Positions 27,541-37,376 are shown, counted from the stretch's first letter. The stretch: DNA of 64,000 nucleotides from Methylolobus aquaticus (GCA_004168015.1 SEYW01000012.1:1-64000), one strand, 5' to 3'. Notes: a model not told the origin generated them from the letters alone. Program-made: numbers and translations.

Positions 27541-30014
27541 GGGTGGTGGTTGGTTTGCCCCGGATTTGTATCGGCCTCGTCGAGCCACTTGAGCAGCGTC
27601 GCGTAGAGGACCGAGGGCTTGACCGGTTTACCGAGAAAATCGTTCATGCCGGCTGCGAAGCAGCTTTCCCTGTCCTCGTCGAAGGCATTGGCGGTCATTG
27701 CGATGATCGGGACGGTGTCGCCGTGCGGGAGCTGGCGAATGGCCCGCGAAGCCTCCATCCCATCCATCTCGGGCATCTGCATGTCCATCAGGATCGCGGC
27801 GTAGCGTTGGCGCCGCGCTCGTTCGACGGCCTCTGCGCCATGCTCCGCAACCTCGACGTTGAGTTCCACCGCGCGAAGCAGTTCGGTTGCGACCTCGCGG
27901 TTGATCAGGTTGTCCTCGGCGAGCAGGATGGTTTTGCCCGAGTGGCGGCGGGCCAATTCAACCGCGGGATCGAGGTATTCCGGATCGGTCCGGGCTAGGA
28001 CCGCCCCGGCCGGAGCCCCGGTTCGCGCCGAACTTTTCGGCAGCAGTGCCGTGAACCAGAACGTGCTGCCGACTCCCGGCTGGCTCGTCACGCCCACGTC
28101 GCCGCCCATCAGCCGTGCCAGCCGGCGGTTGATTGCCAGTCCCAGGCCGGTGCCGCCAAAACGCCGCGTTGCGGACTTGTCGGCCTGCTCGAACGCATCG
28201 AAGACCCGCCCGACGTCGCGTGTGTCGATGCCGATGCCGGTGTCCTGAACCTCGATCCGGATCAGCACCGCGTCGGTGCGATCCTCCGCTACCATTGCCC
28301 GGACGGTGATAGCGCCGCGGTCCGTGAACTTGACGGCATTGCCCAGAAAATTCAGGAGCACCTGGGAAATCCGTGTGGGATCCCCCAGCAAGGGCCCCAG
28401 CGCGGCCAGTCGCGGGTCGGTTTCCCGTCTCAGGCTCAGGCCTTTGGCCCGCGTCCTCTCCACCACCAGTTCGCAGCGTTCCTCTAACAGCTGGACAAGA
28501 TTGACGTCGGTCCGGTCGAGAACCATTTTCCCCGAGTCGATCTTCGACACGTCCAAGATGTCGTTGATGACACCGAGCAGATGTTCCGCAGCGCCCGCGA
28601 TCTGCCGCAGCCGCTTCCGGTCGCCCGCGTCGCGCGCGCGGTCCAGCAGCAGGTGAGTGAGCCCGACGATCGCATTCATCGGCGTGCGAATCTCATGGCT
28701 CATGGTCGCCAGGAAAGCACTTTTTGCCTCGTTCGCGGCCTCGGCCGCGATCTTCGCCGTGGCGAGCTCGACATTGGTCCTTTCGAGCTCGGCAGTCCGC
28801 TCCGCCACCAGTTCCTCGAGGTGGTTACGGTGTCGCTCCAATTCCAGTTCGGCGTAACGCCGCGCCGTGAGATCCTGGTCTAGGCCACGATACCCGATGA
28901 GCTGTCCGGTGGCGTCCAGGATGGGCACGCCGTTCGTCAGCACGTGCCGCACGCTGCCGTCCTTGTGCAACATCTGGTTGGGCAGATTGTGGATCGGGGC
29001 CCGCAGCACCGCGAATTGTTCGAACACCGATCTGACGCGCTCGACCTCCCCGGCCGGCATCAGGTCGAAGGCCGTTCGCCCGATGATTTCGTCCGGTCGA
29101 TACCCGAGCAGCGTTTCGACGTTGTCGGACGCAAAGGCGTAACGGCCCTCGCGATCGGTTTCCCAGACCCAGTCCGCGGTTGCGTAGACGATGTCCCGGA
29201 AGCGCTTTTCGCTCTCCCTCAGGGCGTTCTCGACCGCGCGCTGGCTGCTGATGTCGCTAATGACCAGAACGGCCCCCAGGATGCCGCCACCTTTCGCGCG
29301 GATCGGTGCACTGTTGAGTTCGATCGGCGTTTCGCGGCCGTCGCGCGACACCAGCATACTGGCGCGTGACGCCGCGTTCTGATTGCGCTGCGCCACCGAC
29401 TTCAGATCGAAGGCCATCATGCGGGCCTGGTCGTCGAGTAGCGTCAATACCTCGGCCAAAGGTTTGCCGAGAGCTTCCGTCTCGGGCCATCCCGTCAGGG
29501 TTTCCGCTGCCCGATTCAGAAAACTGACGCAGCCTCTGGGATCGGTCGCGATGACGCCACTGCCGACGCTGGCCACCACCGCCGCGATCCATTCCCGCTG
29601 TCGATGCAGCTCTTTTTCCAGCGCTGCCTTGTCGATGGCATTCGCGATGGCTCGCCGCAGAGCGATCGGCTCGGCGCGGGACTTGTCGAGAAAGTCGATG
29701 GCGCCATGCTTCAGCGCCGCCACGGCCGTTTCGGTGTCGGCGTTCCCGGTCAGCAGGATGACAGGGCAGTCGCCCAAGGCACCGGCCGCGTGGAGTTCGT
29801 CGAGCACTTCAATGCCGTCCATGTCGGGCAGACGGTAATCGAGCAGGATGCAGTCGGGCCGCGAGCCCTGCCACAGGCTGAGGCCCTCGGCGGCATTTTC
29901 CGCCTCAAGGATGCGAAACGCTGGTTCCAGCTGATAGCGGTAGACGATCCGGTCTTCCGGCGAATCGTCGATGATCAGGACGGCGGGAGAATGGCGTTCG
30001 GCGACGGCGTTCAC
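27537..30014 (-). CDS. Hybrid sensor histidine kinase (REC-PAS-PAS-HK-REC)
   Basis: This is an 825-residue soluble signalling kinase. Domains in order are a receiver (about 10-125, phospho-acceptor Asp59 in LLDYRLPDMDG), two PAS domains (about 140-260 and 268-385) and a short coiled coil. Next are HisKA (His440 in ATMSHEIRTP), HATPase (N box LLNFLGNAVKF, G boxes DTGIGID and GTGLGLAI) and a C-terminal receiver (Asp744 in ILMDMQMPEMDG). No membrane segment is seen, so it senses an intracellular signal. The start is GTG at 30014 with only a weak ribosome-binding site. It is divergent from the bacteriophytochrome cluster and may share its regulation. The input signal is unknown. Confidence 0.93.
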   Translation of the reverse strand: MNAVAERHSPAVLIIDDSPEDRIVYRYQLEPAFRILEAENAAEGLSLWQGSRPDCILLDYRLPDMDGIEVLDELHAAGALGDCPVILLTGNADTETAVAALKHGAIDFLDKSRAEPIALRRAIANAIDKAALEKELHRQREWIAAVVASVGSGVIATDPRGCVSFLNRAAETLTGWPETEALGKPLAEVLTLLDDQARMMAFDLKSVAQRNQNAASRASMLVSRDGRETPIELNSAPIRAKGGGILGAVLVISDISSQRAVENALRESEKRFRDIVYATADWVWETDREGRYAFASDNVETLLGYRPDEIIGRTAFDLMPAGEVERVRSVFEQFAVLRAPIHNLPNQMLHKDGSVRHVLTNGVPILDATGQLIGYRGLDQDLTARRYAELELERHRNHLEELVAERTAELERTNVELATAKIAAEAANEAKSAFLATMSHEIRTPMNAIVGLTHLLLDRARDAGDRKRLRQIAGAAEHLLGVINDILDVSKIDSGKMVLDRTDVNLVQLLEERCELVVERTRAKGLSLRRETDPRLAALGPLLGDPTRISQVLLNFLGNAVKFTDRGAITVRAMVAEDRTDAVLIRIEVQDTGIGIDTRDVGRVFDAFEQADKSATRRFGGTGLGLAINRRLARLMGGDVGVTSQPGVGSTFWFTALLPKSSARTGAPAGAVLARTDPEYLDPAVELARRHSGKTILLAEDNLINREVATELLRAVELNVEVAEHGAEAVERARRQRYAAILMDMQMPEMDGMEASRAIRQLPHGDTVPIIAMTANAFDEDRESCFAAGMNDFLGKPVKPSVLYATLLKWLDEADTNPGQTNHHP

Positions 30015-30312
30015 AGCGGGGATTTCATCCCTTTTGGCGGCATTGGGATTCGGGTTTCGGCGTTGGACCGCGCCAAGCGGTCAGTCTATGCCTTTTGGGA
30101 TAATCAGGGAAACCCTGAGCCGAGCCGCGCCCCGCCCCGGTCGGCCTGGCGGTGTCGCTTGAACGGCGCGGAGCCCTGTGCAAACATCCGAGACTCCGAT
30201 TTCGAAGTCAATATCTCAGACACCGGATCATCGCCGATGTTGCCGCATCCGGTCTACTACCGGAGGGCGCCGTTCTTCACCGGGACTGTGATCGAGCAAC
30301 TCGTTAAGGACC

Positions 30313-32670
30313 ATGACTGAGTCTCCATCAAAGGCAAACACCACAACCGGGGCGTTGAACGTTTCGGCTGAGGCGGTCGATCTGAGCAACTGCGATCGCG
30401 AGCTGGTTCATCTGTGTGGTGCAATCCAGCCGCACGCTGCATTGCTGGTTTTGCAGGAGCCCGAGCTGACCATACTGCAGGCCAGCGGCAACACCCAGGA
30501 CATGCTGGGCGTCGCAACGGAGGCCTTGCTCGGACAGTCCGTCGAAACGGTACTGGGCCGGGACCCAACGGCTGCCCTGCGGGAGCGAATCCGGCGTGAT
30601 GATCTGAACGATGCGCTGCCGCATGTGCTGTCGGTGCCTCGTCTATGCGGTAAAGAGACCGCGTTCCACGTTTTTGGACATCGCACCGCGGACGCACTCC
30701 TGCTGGAGTTCGAACCTGCCGCGCCTGCCGATCTCGCCCGTTCGGCCGAGATACACTCCGACGTCAGAGCCGTCCTGAATCGGCTGCAGAAAGCGCCTTC
30801 CCTGCAGTCCTTCCTGTCGCTCGCGGTCGACGAGATCCGTGCCTTGACCGGCTTCGATCGGGTCATGGCCTACCGCTTCAGTGCGGATGGCAGTGGGCAG
30901 GTGGTCGCCGAATCGCTCGAACCCGGGCTGGATCCGTATCTCGGCCTGCATTACCCCGCCAGCGACATCCCTGAGCCGGCCCGGCGCTTGTTCCTGCTGA
31001 ACTGGGTCCGCCACCTGCCGGACGTCGACTATGTGCCCGTGCCGCTGGTGCCCGAGTCGAACCCGCAGACCGGCAGTCCGACGGACCTCAGCTATGTGTC
31101 GTCGCGCAGCGTATCGGTCATGTACACCGGGTACCTGCGCAATATGGGCGTCCAGTCCACGCTGGTCATGACCTTGCTGAGCGCGGGGAAGTTGTGGGGC
31201 CTGATCTCGTGCATGCACCACCGGAGTCCCAAGGCGGTGTCGTACGAGATACGGCTCGCGTCCGAGTTCTTCGCCCACATGGTTTCGCTCTTGTTGAGCG
31301 AAAAGGAAACGATAGACCACCAGGCCTACCGGGCGCGGTTGAACGGTGTGACCGAGGCTCTGCTGGCTGCCATCCGCAAGGCGGCGACGGTGCAGGACGC
31401 CCTGGCCGGGACCGAGCCGAACATGCTTTCCGTCATCGATGCCGCCGGTGCCGCCGTGGTGACCGAGGAGGGGGTCCGCCTGCTGGGACAGACGCCTCCG
31501 GAGGCGTCTGTCAGGGCGCTGGCCGAGTGGCTGGCGCAGCGCGGCGAAAGCCGCTACGCGACCCATGCACTCACGGACGATTTTCCGGAGGCCGCCGCAT
31601 TCGGCCCCTGCTGTGCCGGTTTGCTGGCCATCCGCCTGTCGCATGTGGCTGCCGAATATCTGATGTGGTTCCGGCCTGCCACCGTCGAGGAAGTGAACTG
31701 GGCCGGCGATCCGCGTAAACCGGTCGAGATCAGCGAGACCGACGGCGAGTTGCGGCTGCAACCCCGCACCTCCTTCGCCCTATGGAAACAGACCGTCAGC
31801 GGTCGCGCGCGCCCGTGGCTGACCTGCGAAGTGGACCATGCCAGCCAGCTGCGCAGCGCGATCGTCGAAGTGATCGGCGAGCGGGCCCGCACGCTGGCCC
31901 GGATCAACGAGGAACTGGAGAAGAGCAACCTCGAACTGGATTCGTTCGCCTACGCCGCGTCCCATGACCTGAAGGAGCCGCTCCGAGGCATCAGCAATTT
32001 CGCACGCTTTCTGCAGGACTCCGAACCCGGGCTGACGGAGGAAGGCAGGCAGCGGATCGAGACCATCGTCCGGCTGACCAAGCGCATGCATGACTTGCTG
32101 GAGTCGCTGCTGCACTATTCGCGGGTTGGTCGGAGTGAACTCGATCTGCAGGCGACAGCCATCGATGAACTGATCGTACAAGTCGTGGCGATGCTGAGAT
32201 CGGGCAACCGCTCGGCGCTGGACGTCGACGTGCGCGTCCGGAGCCCGTTGCCGACGGTTTTGTGCGACCGCATCCGGGTCACGGAGTTGTTGCACAACCT
32301 GATCGGCAACGCGATCAAGTACAACGACAAATCCGCAAAGTGGGTCGAAATCGGCTGCGATCAAGCGCTGCATCCGCCGGTCTTCTTCGTGCGTGACAAC
32401 GGCATCGGGATCCCCGAGCAGCACTGGCAGCGCATCTTTGAGCTGTTTCGCCGCTTGCATGGCCGCGACGCGTACGGTGGGGGCACCGGCGTTGGCCTGA
32501 CGATCGCGAAGAAGGTCGTCACTCGCCATGGTGGCCAGATCTGGCTCGAATCCAGGCCGGGTGAGGGGACCACCATTTATTTCACGCTGGAGGCTCCTGT
32601 CGACGACGAGGCTGTCGACCCCGGAGCACAGCCGGGAGAGCGGAGCGCACCCGGGGGAGGTAAGGCGTGA
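30313..32670 (+). CDS. bphP: Bacteriophytochrome histidine kinase
   Basis: This 785-residue red/far-red photoreceptor kinase has PAS-GAF-PHY-HisKA-HATPase domains. Cys27 in SNCDRELVHLCGAIQPH is the expected biliverdin attachment site. The GAF domain has MAYRF (equivalent of Tyr176) and the PASDIP motif with Asp218. The PHY tongue contains WFRPA and PRTSF. The kinase His551 lies in ASHDLKEPLRG. One pocket residue is unusual: the histidine of the canonical SP-x-H motif (DrBphP His260) is replaced by Tyr271. The ATP-binding G boxes (DNGIGI, GGGTGVGL) are intact. Its GTGA overlap with the second phytochrome gene shows coupling. Confidence 0.92.
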   Translation: MTESPSKANTTTGALNVSAEAVDLSNCDRELVHLCGAIQPHAALLVLQEPELTILQASGNTQDMLGVATEALLGQSVETVLGRDPTAALRERIRRDDLNDALPHVLSVPRLCGKETAFHVFGHRTADALLLEFEPAAPADLARSAEIHSDVRAVLNRLQKAPSLQSFLSLAVDEIRALTGFDRVMAYRFSADGSGQVVAESLEPGLDPYLGLHYPASDIPEPARRLFLLNWVRHLPDVDYVPVPLVPESNPQTGSPTDLSYVSSRSVSVMYTGYLRNMGVQSTLVMTLLSAGKLWGLISCMHHRSPKAVSYEIRLASEFFAHMVSLLLSEKETIDHQAYRARLNGVTEALLAAIRKAATVQDALAGTEPNMLSVIDAAGAAVVTEEGVRLLGQTPPEASVRALAEWLAQRGESRYATHALTDDFPEAAAFGPCCAGLLAIRLSHVAAEYLMWFRPATVEEVNWAGDPRKPVEISETDGELRLQPRTSFALWKQTVSGRARPWLTCEVDHASQLRSAIVEVIGERARTLARINEELEKSNLELDSFAYAASHDLKEPLRGISNFARFLQDSEPGLTEEGRQRIETIVRLTKRMHDLLESLLHYSRVGRSELDLQATAIDELIVQVVAMLRSGNRSALDVDVRVRSPLPTVLCDRIRVTELLHNLIGNAIKYNDKSAKWVEIGCDQALHPPVFFVRDNGIGIPEQHWQRIFELFRRLHGRDAYGGGTGVGLTIAKKVVTRHGGQIWLESRPGEGTTIYFTLEAPVDDEAVDPGAQPGERSAPGGGKA

Positions 32671-34958
32671 CGAGCAGGTCCTTCGCCGAGGGCGCGCTGA
32701 CCGCTGCTCAGCCAGCGCCTGGGGCTGCTGCGCTCGACCCGAGCGCCTGCGACCGGGAGCGGGTCCAGTTTCCGGCGGCGATCATGTCGCACGGCCTACT
32801 ATTCCTGCTTTCGCCCGGCGATTACCGTCTGTTGGGGGCGAGTGCCAACGCGATCGCCCGTTTCGAAGGTGAGTACGGGGTGCGGGCCGGGGCCCGGTTC
32901 GCGCAGCTCATCGCTGCGGACGCGTGGGCGGCGCTGGAAACGCAGCTCGCGCACTTGGGGGAGCCGGGCCCCCCGCGCCATCTGGGACGTTTCGGGATGC
33001 CGTCGGGCGGTGCCGCGTTCGAGGTGTTCGCCCACCGCTCGGCAGACATCATCATCGTCGAATGCGAGCCGGCCGCCGCCGACGTAGGGAGGGCCGCGGA
33101 CATTGGTGGCTTCGAGGCGGTTTCCGGCGCCATCGCCGCGGTGCAGGCCGCAGCCAACTGGCAGGATGCCCTGGGCGTTGCCGTGGACCACCTGAAACGG
33201 CTGACCGGTTTCGATTCGGTCTCTGCGAACCGGTTCCTGTCCGACGGATCGTCCTGGACGGTCGCCCAGTCGCGTGAGCCGCACGTGCTGGACCTGCTCG
33301 GCAAGCGTTTTCCACGCTCGGACATTCCGGAACCGGGGCGCCGCCAAATGCTCCTGATGCCCTTCCAGTATTCCCCTGACCTCGGCGACGAGCCGGTGCC
33401 GCTGGTCTCATTCGAGCCGGAGCTGGACCTGGCGACACTCGACCTGGGCTACGCGTCGCTGCGCAGCATCTCGCGCATGTGCAACCGGTTTTATCTGAAC
33501 GTCGGCGTGCGGGCCCGGCTGGTGGTGACGCTGGCGCAGCAAGGCGAGTTGTGGGGCTTTTTGTCGTGCTGGAACTCGGCACCGCGTGCGTTGCCGTATG
33601 CCGCTCGCCTGGCCTGCCGGGTCTTGGCCGAAACCTTGGCGCTGCTCGTGGTCGAAAAGGAGGCGGCCGAACGTCAGCGCGAAACGCTGGCCGCCAAACG
33701 GCGAATCGCCGACCTGATGCGGGCGCTGTCCGCAGAGCCATCACTCGACGAGGGTCTGGCCGGATTGCCGGCTCGACTGATCGAAGCGATGGATGTGACC
33801 GGAGCCGCGCTGTGCGACGGGCAGCGAGTGATCCTGGCGGGCAACACCCCGCCCGCCGATCTGATCGAAGCCATGCGCCCCTGGCTGGAGGCGCAGGCAG
33901 AGTGTTTCACGACCGATCGCCTGCCGTTGCTGTACCCGGCGGCTGGCGCGTATGCCGACCGGGCAACCGGCCTCGTCGCGGTGCGCTTGCTGGAGCCGGG
34001 TCAATTCATCTTGGGCTTTCGTCCCGAGTGGGTGCACGAGGTCGAGTGGGCCGGGAATCCGCAGAAGCCGGTCGAGATCGATGTCACCAGCGGCGAGGCG
34101 CGCCTGACGGCGCGTGGCTCCTTCGAGGTCTGGAAGCAGGAGGTTCGCGGCATGGCCAGGCCCTGGGGCGAGCCTGAACGTGAGGCAGTGGCCGACCTGC
34201 AGCGCGCACTGATTCCCTGGCAGCAAGCCGAGAAGCTGCGCCAGTTGACGGTGCGGCTGGAGCGCAGCAACGCCGAGCTGGAAGCATTTGCGCACACCGC
34301 GGCGCACGATCTGCGTGAGCCGCTGCGCGGCATCCGCAACTTCTCCTGTTTCCTGCATGATGCCGCCCACGAACGGCTGCAACCCCAGGAACTGGCCTGG
34401 CTGGAAACGATCAGGACGCTGTCCGGTCGCATGAGCGGCCAGATCGAGGCCTTGCTGCAGTACGCGCAGATCGAACGACAGGACCTCGTCGTCCGGACGG
34501 TCGACCTGAATCAGTTGCTCCGCACCGTCTTCGAGAACCTGTCCGCGCAGATCACCGAATCGGCGGCGCGGATCGAGATTCCGCGACCCCTGCCGACGAT
34601 CGCCTGTGATCCGGTCCGGACCGCGGCCGTGTTCGAAAATCTGATCACCAACGGCATCAAGTACAACGATCGGTCCGATAAGTGCGTCGAGGTGGGCTAT
34701 CTGGACGGAACCCCCCTGACCTTCTTCGTCAAGGACAACGGGATCGGCATCGCCGAACGGCACCGGGACGCCGTGTTCCAGATCTTCCGCCGCCTGCATC
34801 CGCGCGATGCCTACGGTGGCGGGACCGGTGCCGGCCTTGCCATCGTCCGCAAACATGTCGATCAGCAAGGTGGGCGGATCTGGCTGGAATCGGTGCCGGG
34901 CGAGGGGTGCCAGTTCTACTTCACGCTGGCGCCGGGCGGCGCAGGACGAGGAACATGA
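32667..34958 (+). CDS. Divergent bacteriophytochrome-like histidine kinase
   Basis: This 763-residue protein has the same PAS-GAF-PHY-HisKA-HATPase layout as its upstream neighbour. It starts at GTG 32667, overlapping that gene's stop. The chromophore cysteine is kept (Cys28 in SACDRERVQF), as is the pocket Asp219. But PASDIP has become PRSDIP, the Tyr176 equivalent is Asn (SANRF), the His260 equivalent is Cys272 and the CHH motif is CWN. The tongue PRxSF is ARGSF. The kinase half looks active (His547 in AAHDLREPLRG, GGGTGAGL). Altered or absent photoconversion is likely, perhaps as a heterodimer partner; that is inference. Confidence 0.88.
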   Translation: MTSRSFAEGALTAAQPAPGAAALDPSACDRERVQFPAAIMSHGLLFLLSPGDYRLLGASANAIARFEGEYGVRAGARFAQLIAADAWAALETQLAHLGEPGPPRHLGRFGMPSGGAAFEVFAHRSADIIIVECEPAAADVGRAADIGGFEAVSGAIAAVQAAANWQDALGVAVDHLKRLTGFDSVSANRFLSDGSSWTVAQSREPHVLDLLGKRFPRSDIPEPGRRQMLLMPFQYSPDLGDEPVPLVSFEPELDLATLDLGYASLRSISRMCNRFYLNVGVRARLVVTLAQQGELWGFLSCWNSAPRALPYAARLACRVLAETLALLVVEKEAAERQRETLAAKRRIADLMRALSAEPSLDEGLAGLPARLIEAMDVTGAALCDGQRVILAGNTPPADLIEAMRPWLEAQAECFTTDRLPLLYPAAGAYADRATGLVAVRLLEPGQFILGFRPEWVHEVEWAGNPQKPVEIDVTSGEARLTARGSFEVWKQEVRGMARPWGEPEREAVADLQRALIPWQQAEKLRQLTVRLERSNAELEAFAHTAAHDLREPLRGIRNFSCFLHDAAHERLQPQELAWLETIRTLSGRMSGQIEALLQYAQIERQDLVVRTVDLNQLLRTVFENLSAQITESAARIEIPRPLPTIACDPVRTAAVFENLITNGIKYNDRSDKCVEVGYLDGTPLTFFVKDNGIGIAERHRDAVFQIFRRLHPRDAYGGGTGAGLAIVRKHVDQQGGRIWLESVPGEGCQFYFTLAPGGAGRGT

Positions 34959-35398
34959 GACGCAACGTGCCGCTATTGATCGTCGAGGATTCCGACGAGG
35001 ACTTCGAAGTCACCTGTTGGGCGCTTCGCAAGGTCGGCGTGGAAAGGCCGATCATTCGCTGCACCTCGACCGAGGGCGCGCTGGGCTATCTGCTGCCCCC
35101 GGAAAAATCGCCCGACCCCGCACCGCCGCTGCCGTGCCTGGTCTTGCTGGACCTGAACCTTCCGACCGGCGACGGACGCCAGCTGCTGGAAGATCTGAAC
35201 CGATTGCCGCGGCGGCCCCCAGTGCCTCTGGTGATTTTGTCGACGTCGAGCAACCCGCGCGATGTGGTCGCCTGCTACCGGCTGGGTGCCTCGGGTTATC
35301 TCAGCAAACCCCTCGATCTCGACGATTTCGTCGAAAAACTCCGCGTTTTCGCAGCCTACTGGTTCATGGCCGTGACGCTTCCGGAGGGCGAGCGTTGA
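34955..35398 (+). CDS. Single-domain response regulator (phytochrome-associated, Rcp-like)
   Basis: This 147-residue stand-alone receiver domain has no output domain. The acidic pocket is EDSDED, the phospho-acceptor Asp is in LLDLNLPTGDG, the switch Thr/Ser is in ILSTSSNPRD and the lysine is in YLSKPLD. It resembles the Rcp1-type regulators found next to phytochrome kinases. ATG 34955 overlaps the preceding stop (ATGA), with GGACGAGG upstream. It is the likely phosphotransfer target of one or both phytochrome kinases. Confidence 0.92.
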   Translation: MRRNVPLLIVEDSDEDFEVTCWALRKVGVERPIIRCTSTEGALGYLLPPEKSPDPAPPLPCLVLLDLNLPTGDGRQLLEDLNRLPRRPPVPLVILSTSSNPRDVVACYRLGASGYLSKPLDLDDFVEKLRVFAAYWFMAVTLPEGER

Positions 35399-36009
35399 GC
35401 GCAGCTCCCATGGTGCGCGATGCGGCGGCCGAGGCGCTCTGGAACCGGTTCAAGATGGCCACCGCCGCGCAGCATCGGCGTGTCGAACGGACGTTCCCGA
35501 TTCTTGAGCCGACCCTGACGCGGGCGGATTATCGCTTCTGGCTGGCGCGCCTCCATGGGTTCTACGGGCCGCTGGAAGCTGTGCTGGACCCCTGGGCGCC
35601 GGAGATGGCCATCGACTGGCCGGCGCGGCGCAAGGCCCTCCACCTGCAAGCGGATCTGCGGCATCTCGGACTATCGGCGGAAGCGATCGCCGCTCTGCCA
35701 CGCTGTGCCGCCCTGCCCGCGGTAGGTGAACTCGCCGCGGCCTTCGGCGTGACTTATGTCCTCGAGGGCGCGACCTTGGGCGGGCGCCTGATCGCGCGGC
35801 AGTTGTCCGCCCGGCTAGCTGTGGTGGCGGGAGCCGGCGCCGATTTCTTCAACGCCTACGGCGACGAGGTGGATGCGCGCTGGCTGGCATTCCGCCTGCG
35901 GCTGGCGGCTGCGGTGGCGGCGCCGGAGCTTGAGGCGCGCGCCATAGACGCGGCCTGCGACACTTTCGATGCGCTGGGGAATTGGTTGCACGCGGGATTA
36001 ACGGGATGA
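35395..36009 (+). CDS. bphO: Biliverdin-producing haem oxygenase
   Basis: This enzyme cleaves haem to biliverdin, the chromophore of bacteriophytochromes. It has 204 residues. The proximal haem ligand is His27 in ATAAQHRRVE. The distal helix has VLEGATLGGRLI, and the C-terminal FFNAYG motif is present. The proposed start is TTG 35395, which overlaps the preceding stop and has GGAGGG 7 bases before it; ATG 35410 is the alternative. Its place as last gene of the coupled phytochrome operon fits chromophore supply. Confidence 0.93.
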   Translation: MSAAPMVRDAAAEALWNRFKMATAAQHRRVERTFPILEPTLTRADYRFWLARLHGFYGPLEAVLDPWAPEMAIDWPARRKALHLQADLRHLGLSAEAIAALPRCAALPAVGELAAAFGVTYVLEGATLGGRLIARQLSARLAVVAGAGADFFNAYGDEVDARWLAFRLRLAAAVAAPELEARAIDAACDTFDALGNWLHAGLTG

Positions 36010-36052
36010 GAGTCCGGCGCGCTTACCGACCAGGGGGCTGCAGGGCGCAGGG

Positions 36053-37078
36053 CTAGCCCAGGCCCGGGACGCCGACCTTCTGGATGTGCACGGCGTTGTT
36101 GCCTTCCTCGTACTTCGGTAGTCGGCCCTCGGTGCGCCACAACCGATAGGCCAGCGCGGCCGTCAGCACGCGCACCGGGTAATCCCGGGGCAGGTGTTGC
36201 AGGTAGGGCTGTATCGTCACGAAATCGCGGGCGTGGTACTGGCTCATGATCGACAGCAGACCGCCGTTGCGCGGGCCGATGTTGTAGGCCAGCAGGCCCA
36301 GGAACAAGTCTCCCTTCATTTCCGCGAGATAGTGGTTCAGCGTTGCGGCAGCCACGAAGGTATTGTGCCGATGGTCGCGCAGGTCGACCGTCGTGGCGTC
36401 GAGATGCTTGCGGGCCTCGGCCATGGCCGTTTTGGGTGGCGCGGTGATCTGAAACAGCCCACGCCCGCCATCCTTGCTGTCGCGTGGTCGGAAGGACGAT
36501 TCGGCCGCGCCGACGCCGACCAGGACGTCCTCATCGACACCGTAGATCTTGGCGGCCTCCTGTATGAACGGGAGATAGGCACCCGCCCTCTCCCACATCA
36601 GCTGGTACTGGTACAGGTCGGCGCGCCGGTAGGCAGCGAAAACCTGATGGGCCAGGGTCGTGCGCTCGGCTTCCGCGGTGCCGCCCACCAGCGTCCGGAA
36701 ATTGGTGAGCTGGCGATGGTAGGCGTCCCGTGACGCAAACCAGCCAGCCCAGGCGGCCAGCAGGCAAGCCGCAAGCGCCGGAAGGAACGGCTTCAGCCGC
36801 AGCAGCCACGACCGGCACAGGCGCCAGACCTTGAGTGCCACCGTCGTTGTCAGGGCCAGCCCCAACACGATCGCGGCGAAGGGCAGCAGGCTGGACATCA
36901 GCCCGGTTCCGGCGAAGCGCTCGGCCGCGTGGCCCAGCGCCGCGATGATCGCCACCAGGGCCGCCGCGATCAGTGCGGCGGTTTCGACACTCAGGATCAG
37001 CGCTTGCTGCCAGGTCAGGCGGGCCGGCAGGCTCCGCGGCGCGGGCCGCCGTGCCGCGCTCCGTTTCCGCGTCGCCAT
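36053..37078 (-). CDS. Lytic transglycosylase with SLT domain
   Basis: This 341-residue membrane-anchored peptidoglycan lyase has a basic N-terminus and three hydrophobic segments, at about 25-50, 60-82 and 98-115. The SLT domain follows. The catalytic Glu193 is in AAESSFRP and the conserved GLFQIT follows. The later motif LLAYNIGPRNGG is typical of family 1 transglycosylases. ATG 37078 is chosen because the upstream extension has no conserved features. Several membrane spans ahead of an SLT domain are uncommon. It is convergent with the haem oxygenase gene. Confidence 0.87.
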   Translation of the reverse strand: MATRKRSAARRPAPRSLPARLTWQQALILSVETAALIAAALVAIIAALGHAAERFAGTGLMSSLLPFAAIVLGLALTTTVALKVWRLCRSWLLRLKPFLPALAACLLAAWAGWFASRDAYHRQLTNFRTLVGGTAEAERTTLAHQVFAAYRRADLYQYQLMWERAGAYLPFIQEAAKIYGVDEDVLVGVGAAESSFRPRDSKDGGRGLFQITAPPKTAMAEARKHLDATTVDLRDHRHNTFVAAATLNHYLAEMKGDLFLGLLAYNIGPRNGGLLSIMSQYHARDFVTIQPYLQHLPRDYPVRVLTAALAYRLWRTEGRLPKYEEGNNAVHIQKVGVPGLG

Positions 37079-37376
37079 GGGCTTGCTCTGGCGACGCGGG
37101 CTTCGGCCGGGTTCGGTAGCGGACAATAAAGGGCTCCCACAGAGCGTTGACTGGACCGCAGGATGGTAGCAGAGGGCCGCGTGCCGTGCCTGCTTCTGCT
37201 GCCGAACGCTCAGGTGCAACACACGGCCCGGTCGTTTCTCGACAGCGGCCGGCGTGGCGGTTCGGCTTCCTTAGTCCCCCGCCTCGTAATACGATATGGC
37301 ACGTCAACCACGGGGGCATTGCCCGGCGTCGATCCGGTATCATCCGCCCGGACCGTCTTTTTTTCAGGAGACTTGC

